Positions 48,917-62,100 of a stretch of 64,000 bases of DNA are shown here, piece by piece. A program made the position numbers and the translations under genes. This stretch comes from Moringa oleifera (lineage: Eukaryota; Streptophyta; Magnoliopsida; Brassicales; Moringaceae). Under the pieces are notes generated by a model, which made no database searches, was not told where the DNA came from, and saw nothing but the letters and a program-made list of their open reading frames with translations. The stretch covers positions 2,360,501 to 2,424,500 of the forward strand of contig JAJFZO010000882.1 in NCBI GenBank assembly GCA_021397835.1, given 5' to 3'. The first letter of the stretch is position 1; each line of letters starts with the position of its first letter.

Positions 48917-51900
48917 ATGTCACACAGACAAGCCGAGGAGGCAATGGTCTCGAGCTTAAACGAGACACACAATGAAGAGAAGGAGGAAGAGAACACAGAT
49001 CACTCCATGTTTAGTGTCAAGAACCTTCTCTGGCATGGCGGGTCCGTATATGATGCCTGGTTCAGCTGTGCATCAAATCAGGTGCTAACCTCCCCATCTC
49101 CTCAACAAAGGAAAAAAAAAAAAAACCCAACTCATAATTTCAGTTGAAAGTAACCATTTTCCTTCTTAGCTATTAGTGTTGACTGATAAAGTCTTCCCCT
49201 TTTCTTATTCTTGGACGGATTACAGGTTGCTCAGGTTCTGTTAACGTTACCATACTCATTCTCTCAACTGGGGATGCTATCAGGGATCATTCTGCAGGTT
49301 TTCTATGGAATTCTTGGAAGTTGGACTGCTTATCTCATCAGTGTTCTCTATGTTGAGTACCGGAGCAGAAAGGAGAAAGAGAATGTCAGCTTCAAGAACC
49401 ATGTCATTCAGGTGATTTTCAATAAAAAATGTAAAAATTTAATCTGAGTATTCTGTTATTTCAATATTTAAAATAAAATTTCGGTCTTTTTCTTGCTCAT
49501 GTTTCATTTTTTTATATTAAATTTTGCAGTGGTTTGAAGTGCTAGATGGACTTTTGGGTCCGTACTGGAAAGCTGTTGGATTAGCCTTCAACTGCACTTT
49601 CCTGCTCTTTGGCTCCGTTATCCAGCTTATAGCCTGTGCAAGGTGTTCCCCTTTTACCTTCTTAAAGTTTCATATTTTTGGTAAAGATTTCAACTTCCAG
49701 CGATTAACAAAAAAGGGTTTTCTTCAAGTTTGACTATTTCCGTTGTTTATTGAAAATCACAGTAACATATACTACATTAACGACAACTTAGACAAGAGGA
49801 CATGGACGTACATCTTCGGAGCTTGTTGTGCAACCACTGTGTTCATTCCTTCTTTTCACAACTATAGAATCTGGTCTTTTCTTGGGCTTGGTATGACCAC
49901 TTACACAGCCTGGTATTTGACCATAGCAGCTCTTGTACATGGCCAGGTAACCCAATTCGACGACCCAGATATTCTCTCAGGCGATGAGCCCCTTATCAGC
50001 CGTAGATCAGAGCTTTCTGTTTCAACGTTTTGCAGGTTGATGGGGTTACTCACTCGGGCCCAACAAAGTTGGTCTTGTACTTCACAGGCGCCACCAATAT
50101 CCTCTACACTTTCGGCGGACACGCTGTCACTGTGTAAGTGTTATTATTGTCTTTCTTTTTTTATTATTAAACAATACAGAAGAAAGAAAGTGAGAAAATC
50201 TTATGGGTTCATTTTGTTTGTTTGCGCTTTTCTGTGCCGTTTTTTCGGGTTTTGAGAGAGAGAGATAGGACAAAGTTACCAGACAAAATCATTCATTTGC
50301 TTTGTGGAATCTGTGAAGTCTTTGAGTTGGTAGAATGATACCCGAAGAAGGCCTTAGACTGGTCTGCTTTTGCCTTATCTGTATTTTGCCTAACTTGGTC
50401 CTGCAGAATCATATCTGGGTAGGTAGGTAACTGGTGATTGCTGTTTGCTTTGAGAGAACACTGGTGAAGAATCTGTGAATCAACTGTTCCTTGTTGTTTA
50501 CCAGCTTGTATTAGACCCAGAATAGATTTTATTACGCTTCTGATAAATTCTTTTCACATGCACAATATGTGTTAGACAAAATTTCTTGCTCAGTATAGTT
50601 TCACAGGGAGTGTTGCTAGGACGTTTTATGGCATTGGGGAAGCTTTGCTAGCTAAACAGAACTGAAACTCCATGAACAAGCAAAGGCTTTAGAGTTCACC
50701 TGTTATGAAACGTCAAATATGGAGCATATTGAATCATTTAGTGTCAAATCATGCTTTATTGACTGTTGAATTTCCAAGTTTTGCCTTCTGAAAAATCTGC
50801 TTTTAACTGGGTTTTTATCCTGGATTGTCAACTCTGCAACTTTTGTCTGAAAAGTGGCATACAATTTGCATAACCCACAGTGGCTTTTGAGCCACTGGCA
50901 TCTGAATTTCATAAATGAAGCAGTGATGATTGATGACAATTTGATCTCAACAGGGAAATCATGCATGCCATGTGGAAGCCTCAGAAGTTTAAGTACATAT
51001 ATCTGGCTGCTACTCTGTATGTATTCACCCTAACCATACCATCAGCTATTGCTGTTTACTGGGCCTTCGGTGATCAACTCCTCAACCATTCTAATGCCTT
51101 CTCCCTCCTTCCTCATTCTGGATGGCGAGATGCTGCAGTCATCCTAATGCTAATCCACCAGGTAATCTCCCTATGCCATGCCCTCGATCCAACATCTACT
51201 TCCTTGAACTCACTAACTTATTGTGGTAAATTTGGCAATGAATATGAATGCAGTTCATAACGTTTGGGTTTGCCTGTACACCGTTATACTTTGTGTGGGA
51301 GAAAGTGGTGGGGATGCATGACACCAAGAGCATATGCTTGAGGGCACTGGTGCGGTTGCCTGTGGTGATACCAATATGGTTCCTGGCCATCATATTTCCT
51401 TTCTTTGGCCCCATAAACTCTGCTGTGGGGGCTCTTCTGGTCAGCTTCACAGTCTATGTCATCCCTGCTTTAGCCCATATGCTCACCTACAGATCAGCCT
51501 CTGCCCGGCAGGTACATGGTCCAATCTCTCTACTCAGTGGCATCGTCTCACAAAGTTGTTAGTCCATTATATTCATTATTTTCCTTACCAGTCAAATCAA
51601 CTTGATATAGATATTAATTTATATTGGTAGGCACAGCTTACTTGTTAGCAACTTGGTAGGTATGCTTTGGGACATCTTGTGCTGCTTGAGCATATGAAGT
51701 CCTAATTGCTAGTTAGCCAACTTGATGCTTTAACTGGGTGGTTTTAGTCACCATGTCCTACGTTTATAGGGCTCTAATTATGGTCCTGAGAGATTTTGGG
51801 TGTCTCTGCAAGGCTTCAAATGGTGCTTTAAGACAATTAACTTGGATTTCTACCTTGGTGATCCTGTCCATTTTGGGCTTGTTCGAGTGATTCAGACACT

Positions 51901-52567
51901 TGGATTAACATTGCCTTGAATAGAGCTGGAGAAGTTTGACAAAATGATCGACAAAGTTATCACAAACAGGCTCTTGATTAGGTTCTGTATAGGAAAATTA
52001 CTCTTTCTGAAAAGAGCCATTGAGTGTGACCTTTTCCGACTACATTTCCACTACAATGCTGTCGGTTTCACTTGTTATGCTAGCCCAACCTGTGGGTCAC
52101 TGGGTTTTCACTTTACAAATTGACATACTAATTAAGCAAAGATGAGGTTGGTGGCATTTCGTTATCATTCATTTGTGTGCTATAGTCACTCTTCTGCTCC
52201 GTACAATCATGGAAGTAGCTCGCAAAAGTGACAGACTAACCCATGAAGATCGATAAGTAAAGAATCATTTACTGTAATTCTTGAAAACGATTTCGCTTCC
52301 AGAAACAATCTAACTCATAATTCATTTCTGGTTTCTGGGTGTTTCCTGTTTGAGCAGAATGCAGTGGAGAAGCCTCCATTCTTCCTCCCTAGCTGGACGG
52401 CCATGTATGCAGTGAATGCATTCGTGGTGGTATGGGTCCTGGTGGTAGGATTCGGATTGGGAGGATGGGCAAGCATGGCTAATTTCATCAAGCAAGTGGA
52501 CACATTCGGACTCTTTGCCAAGTGTTACCAATGCCCATCACCGGCCTCATCAGCTTCCCATCATTGA
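48917..52567 (+). CDS. LAX: AUX1/LAX auxin influx carrier
   Basis: Plasma-membrane proton/auxin symporter of the amino acid/auxin permease family. It loads IAA into cells and shapes auxin gradients in roots, vasculature and phyllotaxis. Coding exons: 48917-49081, 49226-49411, 49530-49642, 49763-49946, 50036-50133, 50954-51161, 51254-51511 and 52358-52567, giving 473 residues (Arabidopsis AUX1 has 485). The ATG gives MSHRQAEEAMVSS; a GTG lies upstream. Hallmarks: FLWHGG-like LLWHGGSVYDAWFSCASNQ, VAQVLLTLPYSFSQLGMLSG, CASNIYYINDNLDKRTWTYI, GATNILYTFGGHAVTVEIMH and the end QVDTFGLFAKCYQC. Ten to eleven membrane helices are expected. The N-terminus leans towards the AUX1/LAX1 side, but the subtype is not certain. 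Confidence 0.95.
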
Positions 52568-55500
52568 AGTCTTCGAATCTGAAGATCCGAAATTGAAACT
52601 TTCTGAACACAGATTCTCGACGACACCATCTCTCTCTCTCTCTCTCTCTTGTATTATACACGTAGGGAGGTATCAGCATCAGCATCAGCTTCAGCATTGG
52701 CATCTCCTCGCGACATGTGGTTTGCTGTATTTACCCGTTTCTCTTGTTCATCATCCTTCCTACAGAACCGTTTAATTCAAGTCCATTGTTTAGTATCAAA
52801 TCAAATCAGTATTTTTGTGTTCTTGGGTAGTCAAAATGGGAATCTAATCAAGAGGAATCTCTGGAATTATATACTCAGTGGGTTGTGTCATGTGATCATG
52901 AGAGGGTAGTAGTGCCTATAATTCTTCACAGATCATCATCTTCTCCTACTAGAACTCTCAAGTGGCATGGCATTGGCATCCTTCACATGACTTAGCTTCC
53001 ATTTAACCCTTCTGCATGTGACTCAGTGAATCCATGGACTTAACAATCTGAAATCCAACCGCACTTTTGATTGGCTCATATGGCTCTCTTATATAGATAT
53101 AAATATTGCTTATAATGATGATATAAAATAATAAAATAATAAATTAAATTATTAATTTTATTAAAATTTTGTTCACATCATAATTTTTTTAAAAAATTCA
53201 CAAGCAAAGATCTATTGGATATAGATTCTTTTTTTATTTGACCTTTATGTTAAGTTTTTTATTAAATAATCATAATTTTTTTAACAATTTAAAATATTAA
53301 TGTGAAAAATAAATAATAAATAAAATAATTTGAATTATTAATTTAATTTTATTAAATTATCACATATCATAATTTTATTAAAAATTAAATACAATTCAAA
53401 TCAGAGAGTTTGATATTTTTTTCATTACTCAATTGACTTTTTTTTCCTCATAATAATAATAATTATTATTATTTTTGGGTATGAGTCTTAACTGATTTTG
53501 ACATAATTAGGTGTCTTAAGATGTTAAATCAACCCCTTGGATTAATTTAATTATGGAAATATTTATTTTTATCATAGCATATGTTTAATTATTATCCTAT
53601 TTTTTGATAAACATCACACACAAAAATTAACATCTTCTAAAAAAATTGTGAAAAATTTTATAAATAAATAATATTTAAAATTAATTTAAAATCAAATTAA
53701 CCGCACCATTTTTGAAAAAAAAATCTAAAATTATCCCTTTGGTGACATCAAATAAATACACTTACCATCCCACAATCCACCGTGTGCTTTCACTATGGTG
53801 TTCTTTGAGCCCCAAAGTCTTTGTCCTCAAAAGAGGTAAATGATGCCAATTCTCTTTTGCTTTTTATTCCTTTCGCAAATTTTATAGAAACCAACCACTT
53901 TATAGAAAGCGAGTTTAATTTCCCCCACTTTTTTTTTAAACATTTCCCCCACTTTTCTTTTCTTTCCTTCGAAAAGCCACACCTTTTTTGTTTTCGGGTT
54001 CTCGTTTTTATACGCGTTAAAGTGAACTTGTGTGTGGGGGCAAAAAAGGGAAATTAATTTACTGTTGGTGAGGGACAACAAAGCTGTTCCTCATTATAGT
54101 GTCATTATTGTGTTGGTTCTTTTGACTCTTAAGACCAACGCGTGTGATTCACACCACTAAATTGGATATCAGTTGACTCTCCAGTACTGGTTTTCGGGTC
54201 GGGTCAGTTTGGTCACCAATTGGATCCAATTTTTGGCCCTGTTAAGGCCCATAAATTTAAATGGGCTCAGAGAGGGCCATATATTGCTCCATTGAAGTCC
54301 ATTTTTTTTGGACTTATGATAATTTAATTTATTAAATAATTACACATTAATATATTTTTAAAAAATTAAAGCAAATATAAAAAATCATAAACATTATGCA
54401 GATTTCAATCTAATTTTTCTTGTCTGAATTTCAATTATGTAAATAAATTTTTAATCAATATGATTTTGTTAAAAAAATTTAAAAATATTCAAATTAGAGA
54501 TCTTATACAATAAAATTTTGATTTAATTTTTATATAAAAATATTAAAATTAACATCACAAAAAATCAAAATCTAAATTAAAATCAAAAGAAAGTTAACCA
54601 AAAAAAAGTCATTAATTTAAAGTCTAAATTTAATCATATCAAAACTATAACTGTAGAATTGGGAAAATTGAAATGATGAAATTTAAATTGAATTTGATAA
54701 AATTAAGATTTTTTTAATATTTAACTAAAAAATTAATGATATTTGGATGAGCAAAATATTATAATTTTTTATATAAATTTTGTTCCATTTAGTCATGTTC
54801 AATAATTGCATACAAAAGTGACCTATTATTGCCCATATCCTGTCCCCTGAGAAGCCCATATGTGGGCGGTCACCTCCATGCTTTCAGTGGGATACGCTGC
54901 GAGATCCCTTTTTTTTTTTTGGGCCTGAACTAGGCTTGGAGGTTTAGCGAGGGCAGGCACTAGCTTCACTGACTGATTTTCCGTCTCCTCATTTCAGTCG
55001 ATGCATGCAGTGCTGTCTCTTCCTTGGCCATCGCCTGGTATTCCAAAATCGAACTGTCAAGCCTACTCTCTTCTCCATTCACTGCTTCTCTAGCTTTTTT
55101 CTTGTCTGCTCACTTCCGTGAGCCGGCATTGCCGGTTGTTGTTCTCGTCTCTTAAGCTGCCTTTGGCCGTTGCTGCTCACCTCTCGCAGTCCTCGCCGTT
55201 GCTGTAGTAATTTTACGGATGTTCTTGTTATAATTCTCAGGCAGCAGGTAAGTCTTCTTGTTATCTGATGATTAGAAATCGTTTCAAGTTCTCAATTAAT
55301 ATGTCATTATCCATTTTTCAAAATGATGCAGCTCGTGAAAACAACCTTGAAATAAGAATCGCCTAACTAGTTGCTGCTTTGCTCTGATAATGAAGAGACA
55401 TTGATGGTTAGATGTAAATGCCTCCTGCATTAGTGTTGTATTTTAATATGCTATTATTGCCCTTTTTCGGTTCCCCACCAAGTGAGGGGCTTAAGTTCTA

Positions 55501-55790
55501 GTAATTTGAGATATGGAGCGAGGGCTCAACAGGGTGGAAAGCAGCTGCCTCTTAAAGATAGATACCATATTTTGTGGATTTTACTTGATTCAGACGCCCA
55601 ACTTATACTCTGCCATACTACCTTTCAGGCTTCCAGCGAACCTTCTTTTATTTTTTATCGCTAAAAACTCATTGATTTTTCCCCCAAAGAGAGAAGGAAA
55701 TCTGAGTTGCCTTTTATGGTGCTGCCACAGACTTCAGAGCTGCTGAGAAGACAAACAGGGCAGAGAGGAGGAGGAGGAAATAGAGCAAGA
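52568..55790. other. LAX 3' UTR, AT-rich spacer, then leader of the WIYLD gene
   Basis: A CT run at about 52630-52650 lies just after the LAX stop. About 53100-54830 is AT-rich and includes repeat copy 14. From about 54840 composition is balanced; this is probably the promoter and a spliced 5' leader of the WIYLD gene (candidate donor GCAG|GTAAGT at about 55248, acceptor TGATGCAG near 55331). The small ORFs are unsupported. Confidence 0.45.
54460..54600 (+). repeat. AT-rich dispersed repeat, copy 14 (fragment)
   Basis: Only the left blocks are clear: AATATTCAAATTAGAGATCT followed by TATACAATAAAATTTTGATT, and a CATCACAAAAAATCAAAATC block. Confidence 0.45.
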
Positions 55791-58087
55791 ATGGCACCAA
55801 GAAGAGGGCCAAGAAAGGTGCCCCTTTTTCATGTTTTCTTGGGTTATTCATAGTTTCTTACTCTGTCTTTCAGTTTCCTTTCTATTTTCTCACTTTTTTT
55901 TTCCTTCTATTTCAACTGTTTTCTTCATGGTCTCCTCTTTCATTCATCACAATTCCCATTTTCTTCTGTTTTTCGGCTATTCACATTTTGTTAAGGTTTT
56001 TCTTTCTCTAATTTACTTGTCTTTCCTTCTTTGGTTGATTTACAGAGAGGTCTCACGCGAATGGATGCAGCCCTAGATGCAATGCGTGCTTATGGATTTG
56101 CAAAGAATATGATCGTCGAAACTATAAAAGAGCTTTTGCAGGTGGGTTTGGTTGTTTTATTCCCATTGTTTTAAGTTCTGTGATTTTTCTTAACATAAAT
56201 TTTCTGGTTTGAACAAAAGGGTATCTGGGTTTGTTTCGTTTCAGGTCTATGGTGAAGATGGTTGGCCGTTTATAGAAGACTGTGGTTACAAAGTGCTGCT
56301 TGACAACATTCTTGAAAAAGTGGAGAAACAGGAAGAAAAGAAGGTAATTTTGTGTGTTTCCTTGTGTTCATGGCTATATTAATTGGTGTTATTTGATGTC
56401 ACAGGGTCATATTTAAATAGTTGGGTTCTGTTAGTTCTTCATTGTTAATGTTAATATTGGATGAATTACACATAGTTTGTTTAGCTGAAGGAAGGGATTC
56501 TACTTTTCAGAGAGCAGAAAACAACATAAGATATATGGATTGTGGTAATTTCCTCAAATTACTGAACAACTGATATGAGGTAAAATGTTTAGTTGCTTCT
56601 GTGTGGAAGAAACAAACAGGAGCTGGGCAATCAAATACAACATTGCCACATTTTTCTATAGCCCCATAAATTCTGATAGCTTGCCTTCTGGGCAATCTAA
56701 CGGAGCATTGCATCATTTTCTGTGGCCCCAAAAATTTCTGGTTGCTTACCTCTTGGCTCCGTGGCACTTCTATATGGAAGTCTCAGTTGGGAAATCATAC
56801 CGTTATAGCATACTATCAGCAACTTTTGACTAATGTCAAAATGGAATATATAAAGCAACAATAGAACTCGTGTTGAATCCATAAGCAATTGTGACTACAT
56901 TTGATCTGCATTTTGCAGCATGTTTTCTTGAAGTTATCTCGAGTCTTACCCTTATTTGGTTTCCATATATGAACTAAAGAAAGCAGATAGAGGTATCATC
57001 TGAGGATTTTGAGCTAGCCTTTTTCCTCTCTATGCTTACTGTTGCTCAAAAGAATCTGAATATGAGGTAGAATATGGGAATGATAAATCAGAAATACACC
57101 ATTTTCTCATCATCTCAGATTTCATTTGCTGTTGATCAGGCAAGAAACAGCTGTATAGATAGAAAGTAAATTAATGATTCTGGTAGTTCCAAGAATTCTT
57201 TTAAGTGATCTCCCTTGATATAGTGTTTAGCTATACTTTCTTAATCCTGAACTCTTCCTCTAATTCATGTTAACTCTCCTCTAATGTTCAGGTTATTGTC
57301 ACCATGCCACAAACTAAGGAGGCACTGGACTTTGCATCAGAGAAACCTGAGGCTATAGTTTCTCAGGCTATAGACACTGCAGCAGTGACTTGTGACAGTG
57401 GTAAATAACTGTCCATTTCTCAAAGCTTAATGATCTCATTCACTCCATAATTTGGAGCAGCAACATCATCCGTTCTTTCCTTTGCAAATTTTTCTTCCTT
57501 CCCCTGAACCTTTTGTTGTCAACCATTCAATTCCCTTCGAATACTTCGAAACCAATTTTGATGAATACCATGACTAGCTTTCAGATAACAGCATAGGGAT
57601 AATCCAAAGTTGTGGGTAGCCATTTCTTTGCTTTTCAGTTCAGCATCATATAGTTGTAGAACTCATTATGAGCAGCATCAAAGTACCAATTGGATTGCAG
57701 CAAAGCAGATTTGCATCCCCACACTACCTAGTTAGATTCGTTTTCACAATATTAAATCATGATTTTCAAAGCTTATGATTGTTAGGAGATAGAAGCAGCT
57801 GGAAGGATATCACCTCCGGCGAAGACTCAGGGAGAAAGCAAACAGAAAATGTCACTGCAACAGGCAGTGGGTACTCAAGTGATGTAAATCATCCTGGGAA
57901 CTCTGCTGGCTCTCCAACACCTGGAAAACGCAAACCTTACTATGGATGGATTAGTAGTGATGATGAGGATGATCTTGTAGACCTAAAACCTGAACCTTTC
58001 TCACAGGACTTGATAAGGTTTCTTCTCGGGACAGATAGGCAGGAAAGACGGAAGTCAGGGTGGGATGTGAAGCCTGAGGATATGTAG
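55791..58087 (+). CDS. Small stand-alone WIYLD-domain protein
   Basis: Plant protein with a WIYLD domain, a three-helix module best known at the N-terminus of SUVR-type histone methyltransferases, where it binds ubiquitin. Coding exons: 55791-55817, 56046-56141, 56245-56343, 57292-57400 and 57786-58087, giving 210 residues. The first exon encodes only MAPRRGPRK. The domain fills about residues 12-65: LTRMDAALDAMRAYGFAKNM, VETIKELLQVYGEDGWPFIE, CGYKVLLDNILEKVEKQEEK. The remainder is polar and acidic (YYGWISSDDEDDLVDLKPEP) and ends LLGTDRQERRKSGWDVKPEDM. No SET or pre-SET domain follows before the stop, and the next gene is unrelated, so this is not a split SUVR. Nuclear or chromatin function is inference. 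Intron 3 holds a local tandem duplication. Confidence 0.87.
56625..56756. repeat. Diverged tandem duplication (2 x ~65 bp) in WIYLD-gene intron 3
   Basis: Units begin GGGCAATCAAATACAACATT (56625) and GGGCAATCTAACGGAGCATT (about 56690). Both continue through TTTTCT, a GCCCCA/GGCCCC segment, AAATTTCTGG/AAATTCTGAT, and CTTGCCTTCT/CTTACCTCTT. The copies are clearly older than those in eIF3F. Confidence 0.65.
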
Positions 58088-59198
58088 GCCTCTCATTCTC
58101 TATGCCCTGTTTCTTTGAATAATTCATTGGATCCATTTGTTGGTATAGTTTGTCGATGCTTATAAGTTCCATTGAAATGCTTCAGTTGTTTATATTCCCC
58201 TTCATTGCAGGCCCCAAATAGATTAATTGATTTGATCTCATTCTATATTTTTAGTAGTAAAATAAATGATTAGATTTTAAGGGGAGGTTTTGATATTTGG
58301 TCAGATTTATTTTTGTTTTTTTAAGGGATATTAATATGTAATAATTTAATAAAAAGAATGATTAGATTTTAACTTGAGATTAAGATTTTTGATTGATTTT
58401 TTAAAAAATGTTAATATGATAATTTAATAAAATAAAGAATAAAAAATTAATTTATAATTCGTAAAAATCAGATTAAAAAATTAATTTATCATAATTGACG
58501 TGCAATGAATTGATTTGACCAATAATTTCATATTATAATCAATAAGTTGATAAAAAAATAACCATTTTGGTGCGTTTATAACAGATTTATAAAATAATCA
58601 ATCAAGAATTTTTATCATGATTTTCTGTTGAGTTGTGTTAAGTTTTTGATAAAATTATGATACTATATTAATTTAATAAAATTTAATAATTTAAAATTTT
58701 ATTAAATTATTAAAATATTTTAATAATTTTTTATTAACGATTTAATACAAAATTTAAGTTAGTAGAAGATCCTCCTCCTTATAAACATTGCATTCCGAGC
58801 TGCAAGATTGTGTGCCGTTTTCATTATAAAAGGGGCACTGTGGTCCGTTCGTTTGCACCAGTAATTTGCTTTGCTCATACTCAATATCCGGCGCGTAGTT
58901 TTAAGCGAGGGGGGCTTCTTCGACTTCCTCCTCCTAGGCCAAGCGAGACGGTGCGTTTAACTGGCGTGGCAAAAGATCCATTTTCCATCCAACGGATAAT
59001 TCCTTTTTGCCTCGTTGGCAGATTTTTGTTCCAAGGATAAGAGGCGCTCCAACAAAACTGTGAATCTGCAAGTCTGGAACGAATTTGCTCTTGGATTGGC
59101 AATGGAGTTAGCGTTTGATTGAATGTTTAGTTATCTTCCTTAGCGTTTGATTGAATGTTTAGTTATCTTCCTTTCGAACTTTTCATTTGAAACGGAAA
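58088..59198 (+). promoter_or_regulatory. WIYLD-gene 3' UTR, spacer, and EGY2 promoter/leader
   Basis: About 58088-58250 is probably 3' UTR. 58260-58760 is AT-rich, and 58770-59198 is balanced and should hold the EGY2 promoter and leader. The leader end carries a 32-bp tandem duplication with short upstream ORFs. The ORFs at 58810-59040 and 58881-59102 are unsupported. Confidence 0.5.
59109..59172 (+). repeat. Perfect 32-bp tandem duplication in the EGY2 leader
   Basis: The unit beginning TAGCGTTTGATTGAATGTTT occupies 59109-59140 and again 59141-59172, ending 26 bases before the main ATG. Each copy contains an ATG (59123 and 59155). Confidence 0.92.
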
Positions 59199-62100
59199 AT
59201 GAATCTTGCGGCTGGTTTACGCGGGAACTTCTGTCTCCTATCACAGTGTTGTTCGTGTTGTGGTCCTCCTTTTCAGCCATTTTTAGCTTCAAATCTTGAA
59301 TTTTCTCATCCGAGACGCTTTCGTCGAAGGAACTTGAAGTTGTACCGTGTTGCAAGGTAACATTTCGTCTCTCTCTCTCTCTCTCTCTCATACACACACT
59401 CTTTTCCTATTGATTTTCTGGTTTATTGATTGTAGTGTTGAATTCAGATCTTACGAGAAGAGAGAGGTTGTTTGTAGAGTTACTGAGACGCAGACTGAAC
59501 CAGATAGCAATAACGATGAGGTACTTGTAATAGCACCACTATTAACTGTTCTTGTTTTTGGTGATGTTTTGGCTATGGTTAGTACTTTACTGTTAGATTA
59601 TCTTCAAGTGCCATTGAGGTAGTTGTAGAAATTTGATAAAGATTAGACATCGGTTCATTTTGAGCTTTTTGATATTGTATTATTGGAAATCTCTTTGTTT
59701 TAATGGCTATGCTATAGTAGCTTTTGTGGTTGCATGGTTGGATTTGATAATGAATTCAATCATTTTGCATTTGAAATTCTTCTTTTTTCTGGTTCTGGGA
59801 ATTGTTGTTTTAACTTTTAGTTTCTAGGCCATGTTTTCTCTGCAAAGCGGTTATTTTGCAAATAGATATTGGCAATTTGACTATGATGTATAGACATGAT
59901 TGCATGTGAACTAACATCCTCATGCAGGTTACTTATCAAAGAAAGAAATCCTGATAGAACTGACAGTTGCCATATTGTTTGCATTGGCTTAATAAAACTT
60001 GTTATTTATAAAATTGAGATACTTTTTGTTATTTTTAAGCATTATCTTAATATTTCAGGAAGGAGGAGGACATGAAGATGGAGAGGGGTCTCCTTCAACT
60101 GATTCTCTTTTGCAAAATAAATTGGAGATCCATTCTGAGCCTGTAGCTGTCAATCACATACACGAGAACAATGCTGAAACTAAAGCTCAAGCTAGTGGTC
60201 AGGTGCTTGTCTCTATTTAATCATTTTCATTTTGCAGACATAGAATTGTTAAGTTTCCAGTTTTAATTGTTTCTATTACTCGATCCAGTTTGTTTGTTTG
60301 TTACACTCAGCTGTAAGAGAATATGCAGGTACTTATTAATCAAACAATTACCTAGTAAGTAATAGTCACTCAATCCAGTTTTCATGGCTTTGTTGTCTTT
60401 GTTTTTATTGATCAGCAGGGAATAAACATTTTGTTTATTTATTTTTCTCAGCAGCATACTTTTTTTTTTTGGGTGGTATATGCAGAAACTTATGCTTTTA
60501 AGTGGTTTTGTATGTAACTCCCACCACAAAATTTTGGATTTATGCTGACTGTATAAGAACATCAATTTAAGAGCTTGCCAGTTCTAGGGTTTGTCTCTCA
60601 CTTCGAATTTGCCTTCACTATCTGTTCTTTGACTCTTTTTGCTTTGATGTTTTACTTGAAACAGGATGGTGATGATGTAGAAGTCAGTAGTGGATCACCT
60701 CTTCCAGGTGTGAAGGTGATTATGATTAGTGCTGTTATGTTTCCTTCAATAAGGATCTTCAAACATTTCCTCTTTTACAGCTTCTCATAAAGATTTTGTG
60801 AACAGCCACAGCAACTGGATGAATCAATCAGGATTCCAAAGGAAACAATTGACATTCTTAAGGACCAAGTATTTGCATTTGATACCTTTTTTGTGACAAG
60901 CCAGGAACCATATGAGGTGAGTTTATGGATATAGTTTTTGTCATTTAACTCCTGTTCTGTGTGAAAACTAATACTTGAAGACGATGAAACTGATACGCTT
61001 TAACATGGGTAAGAAACCTAGTTACTAATTAAAGTTTCATTTTTATTTTCCCTTCTTAGTGAATTTGGGATCTATTTAATAAGAAGGAAGTAATTTATGC
61101 TTTCAAATTAGAAAAAATGAAATCAGTGGCTTTGGGAAAAAAAAAAATCTTTTAGATAACACTGGTGTTTTATGCTCTTATGTGGGGATTCTTTCGGCAT
61201 TGCTGGTATAACTTTTCTAGGCTGGAGTGCTGTTTAAAGGAAACTTGCGAGGACAGGCTGCTAAAAGCTATGATAAGATAACTACTAGGATGCAGGTTTG
61301 TTTCCCTCTTCTTCTTCCAATTTACTATTAAGAAATTATTCATAATTGATTATTTCTCAACTTTGTTACTGCTTAATCTGCCTGCAGAATAAATTTGGGG
61401 ATCAGTACAAGCTCTTCCTTTTAGTCAACCCTGAGGATGATAAACCAGTGGCAGTTGTAGTCCCAAGAAAGACGTTGCAACCAGAGACAACTGGTAGTTA
61501 TTTATGTTATTCTTTTCTTTCAGTGTCCCATTATCACATTGTGTGACAAAATCTTGTTCTGGGGATTTAGGATTTTCAACATTAATTAGTTGGCCACTAT
61601 TTCTGCAGCTGTTCCTGAGTGGTTTGCTGCTGGCGCTTTTGGACTCGTTACAGTGTTTACACTTCTTCTCCGCAATGTTCCTGCGCTGCAATCAAATTTA
61701 TTGTATGAACTTCGTTTACTCTACTCTTTCACTTTTTAGTTAAATTTTAACGATCCTTCTGATTAATACCATCCAGAAACACTGAATTTGGCTAAATTTA
61801 TTTCACTCTTGTCATACATTAGAATGTTAACTTTTAAGAATTTTGGTTATTTAGATGTTGTTAGCATGCATAAGTCTAGCATGAATTTGAGGATGAATTT
61901 TGCGGGTCAGGAATACCTTTAGCAAGTTCTTTTTTCTTTGCTTCTTGTCACATGGGGCTGGACAAGTTTTCTTTACACTGTTGTTCATGTCAGTTATCCT
62001 TTTTTTTATATCTTTACCTTTTTGCAATAGAGTTTTAATTATAATCTACTTCTCATTTAATTGCCTGCTTTCAATCTGTTACTATAAGCATTTGCTTCAA

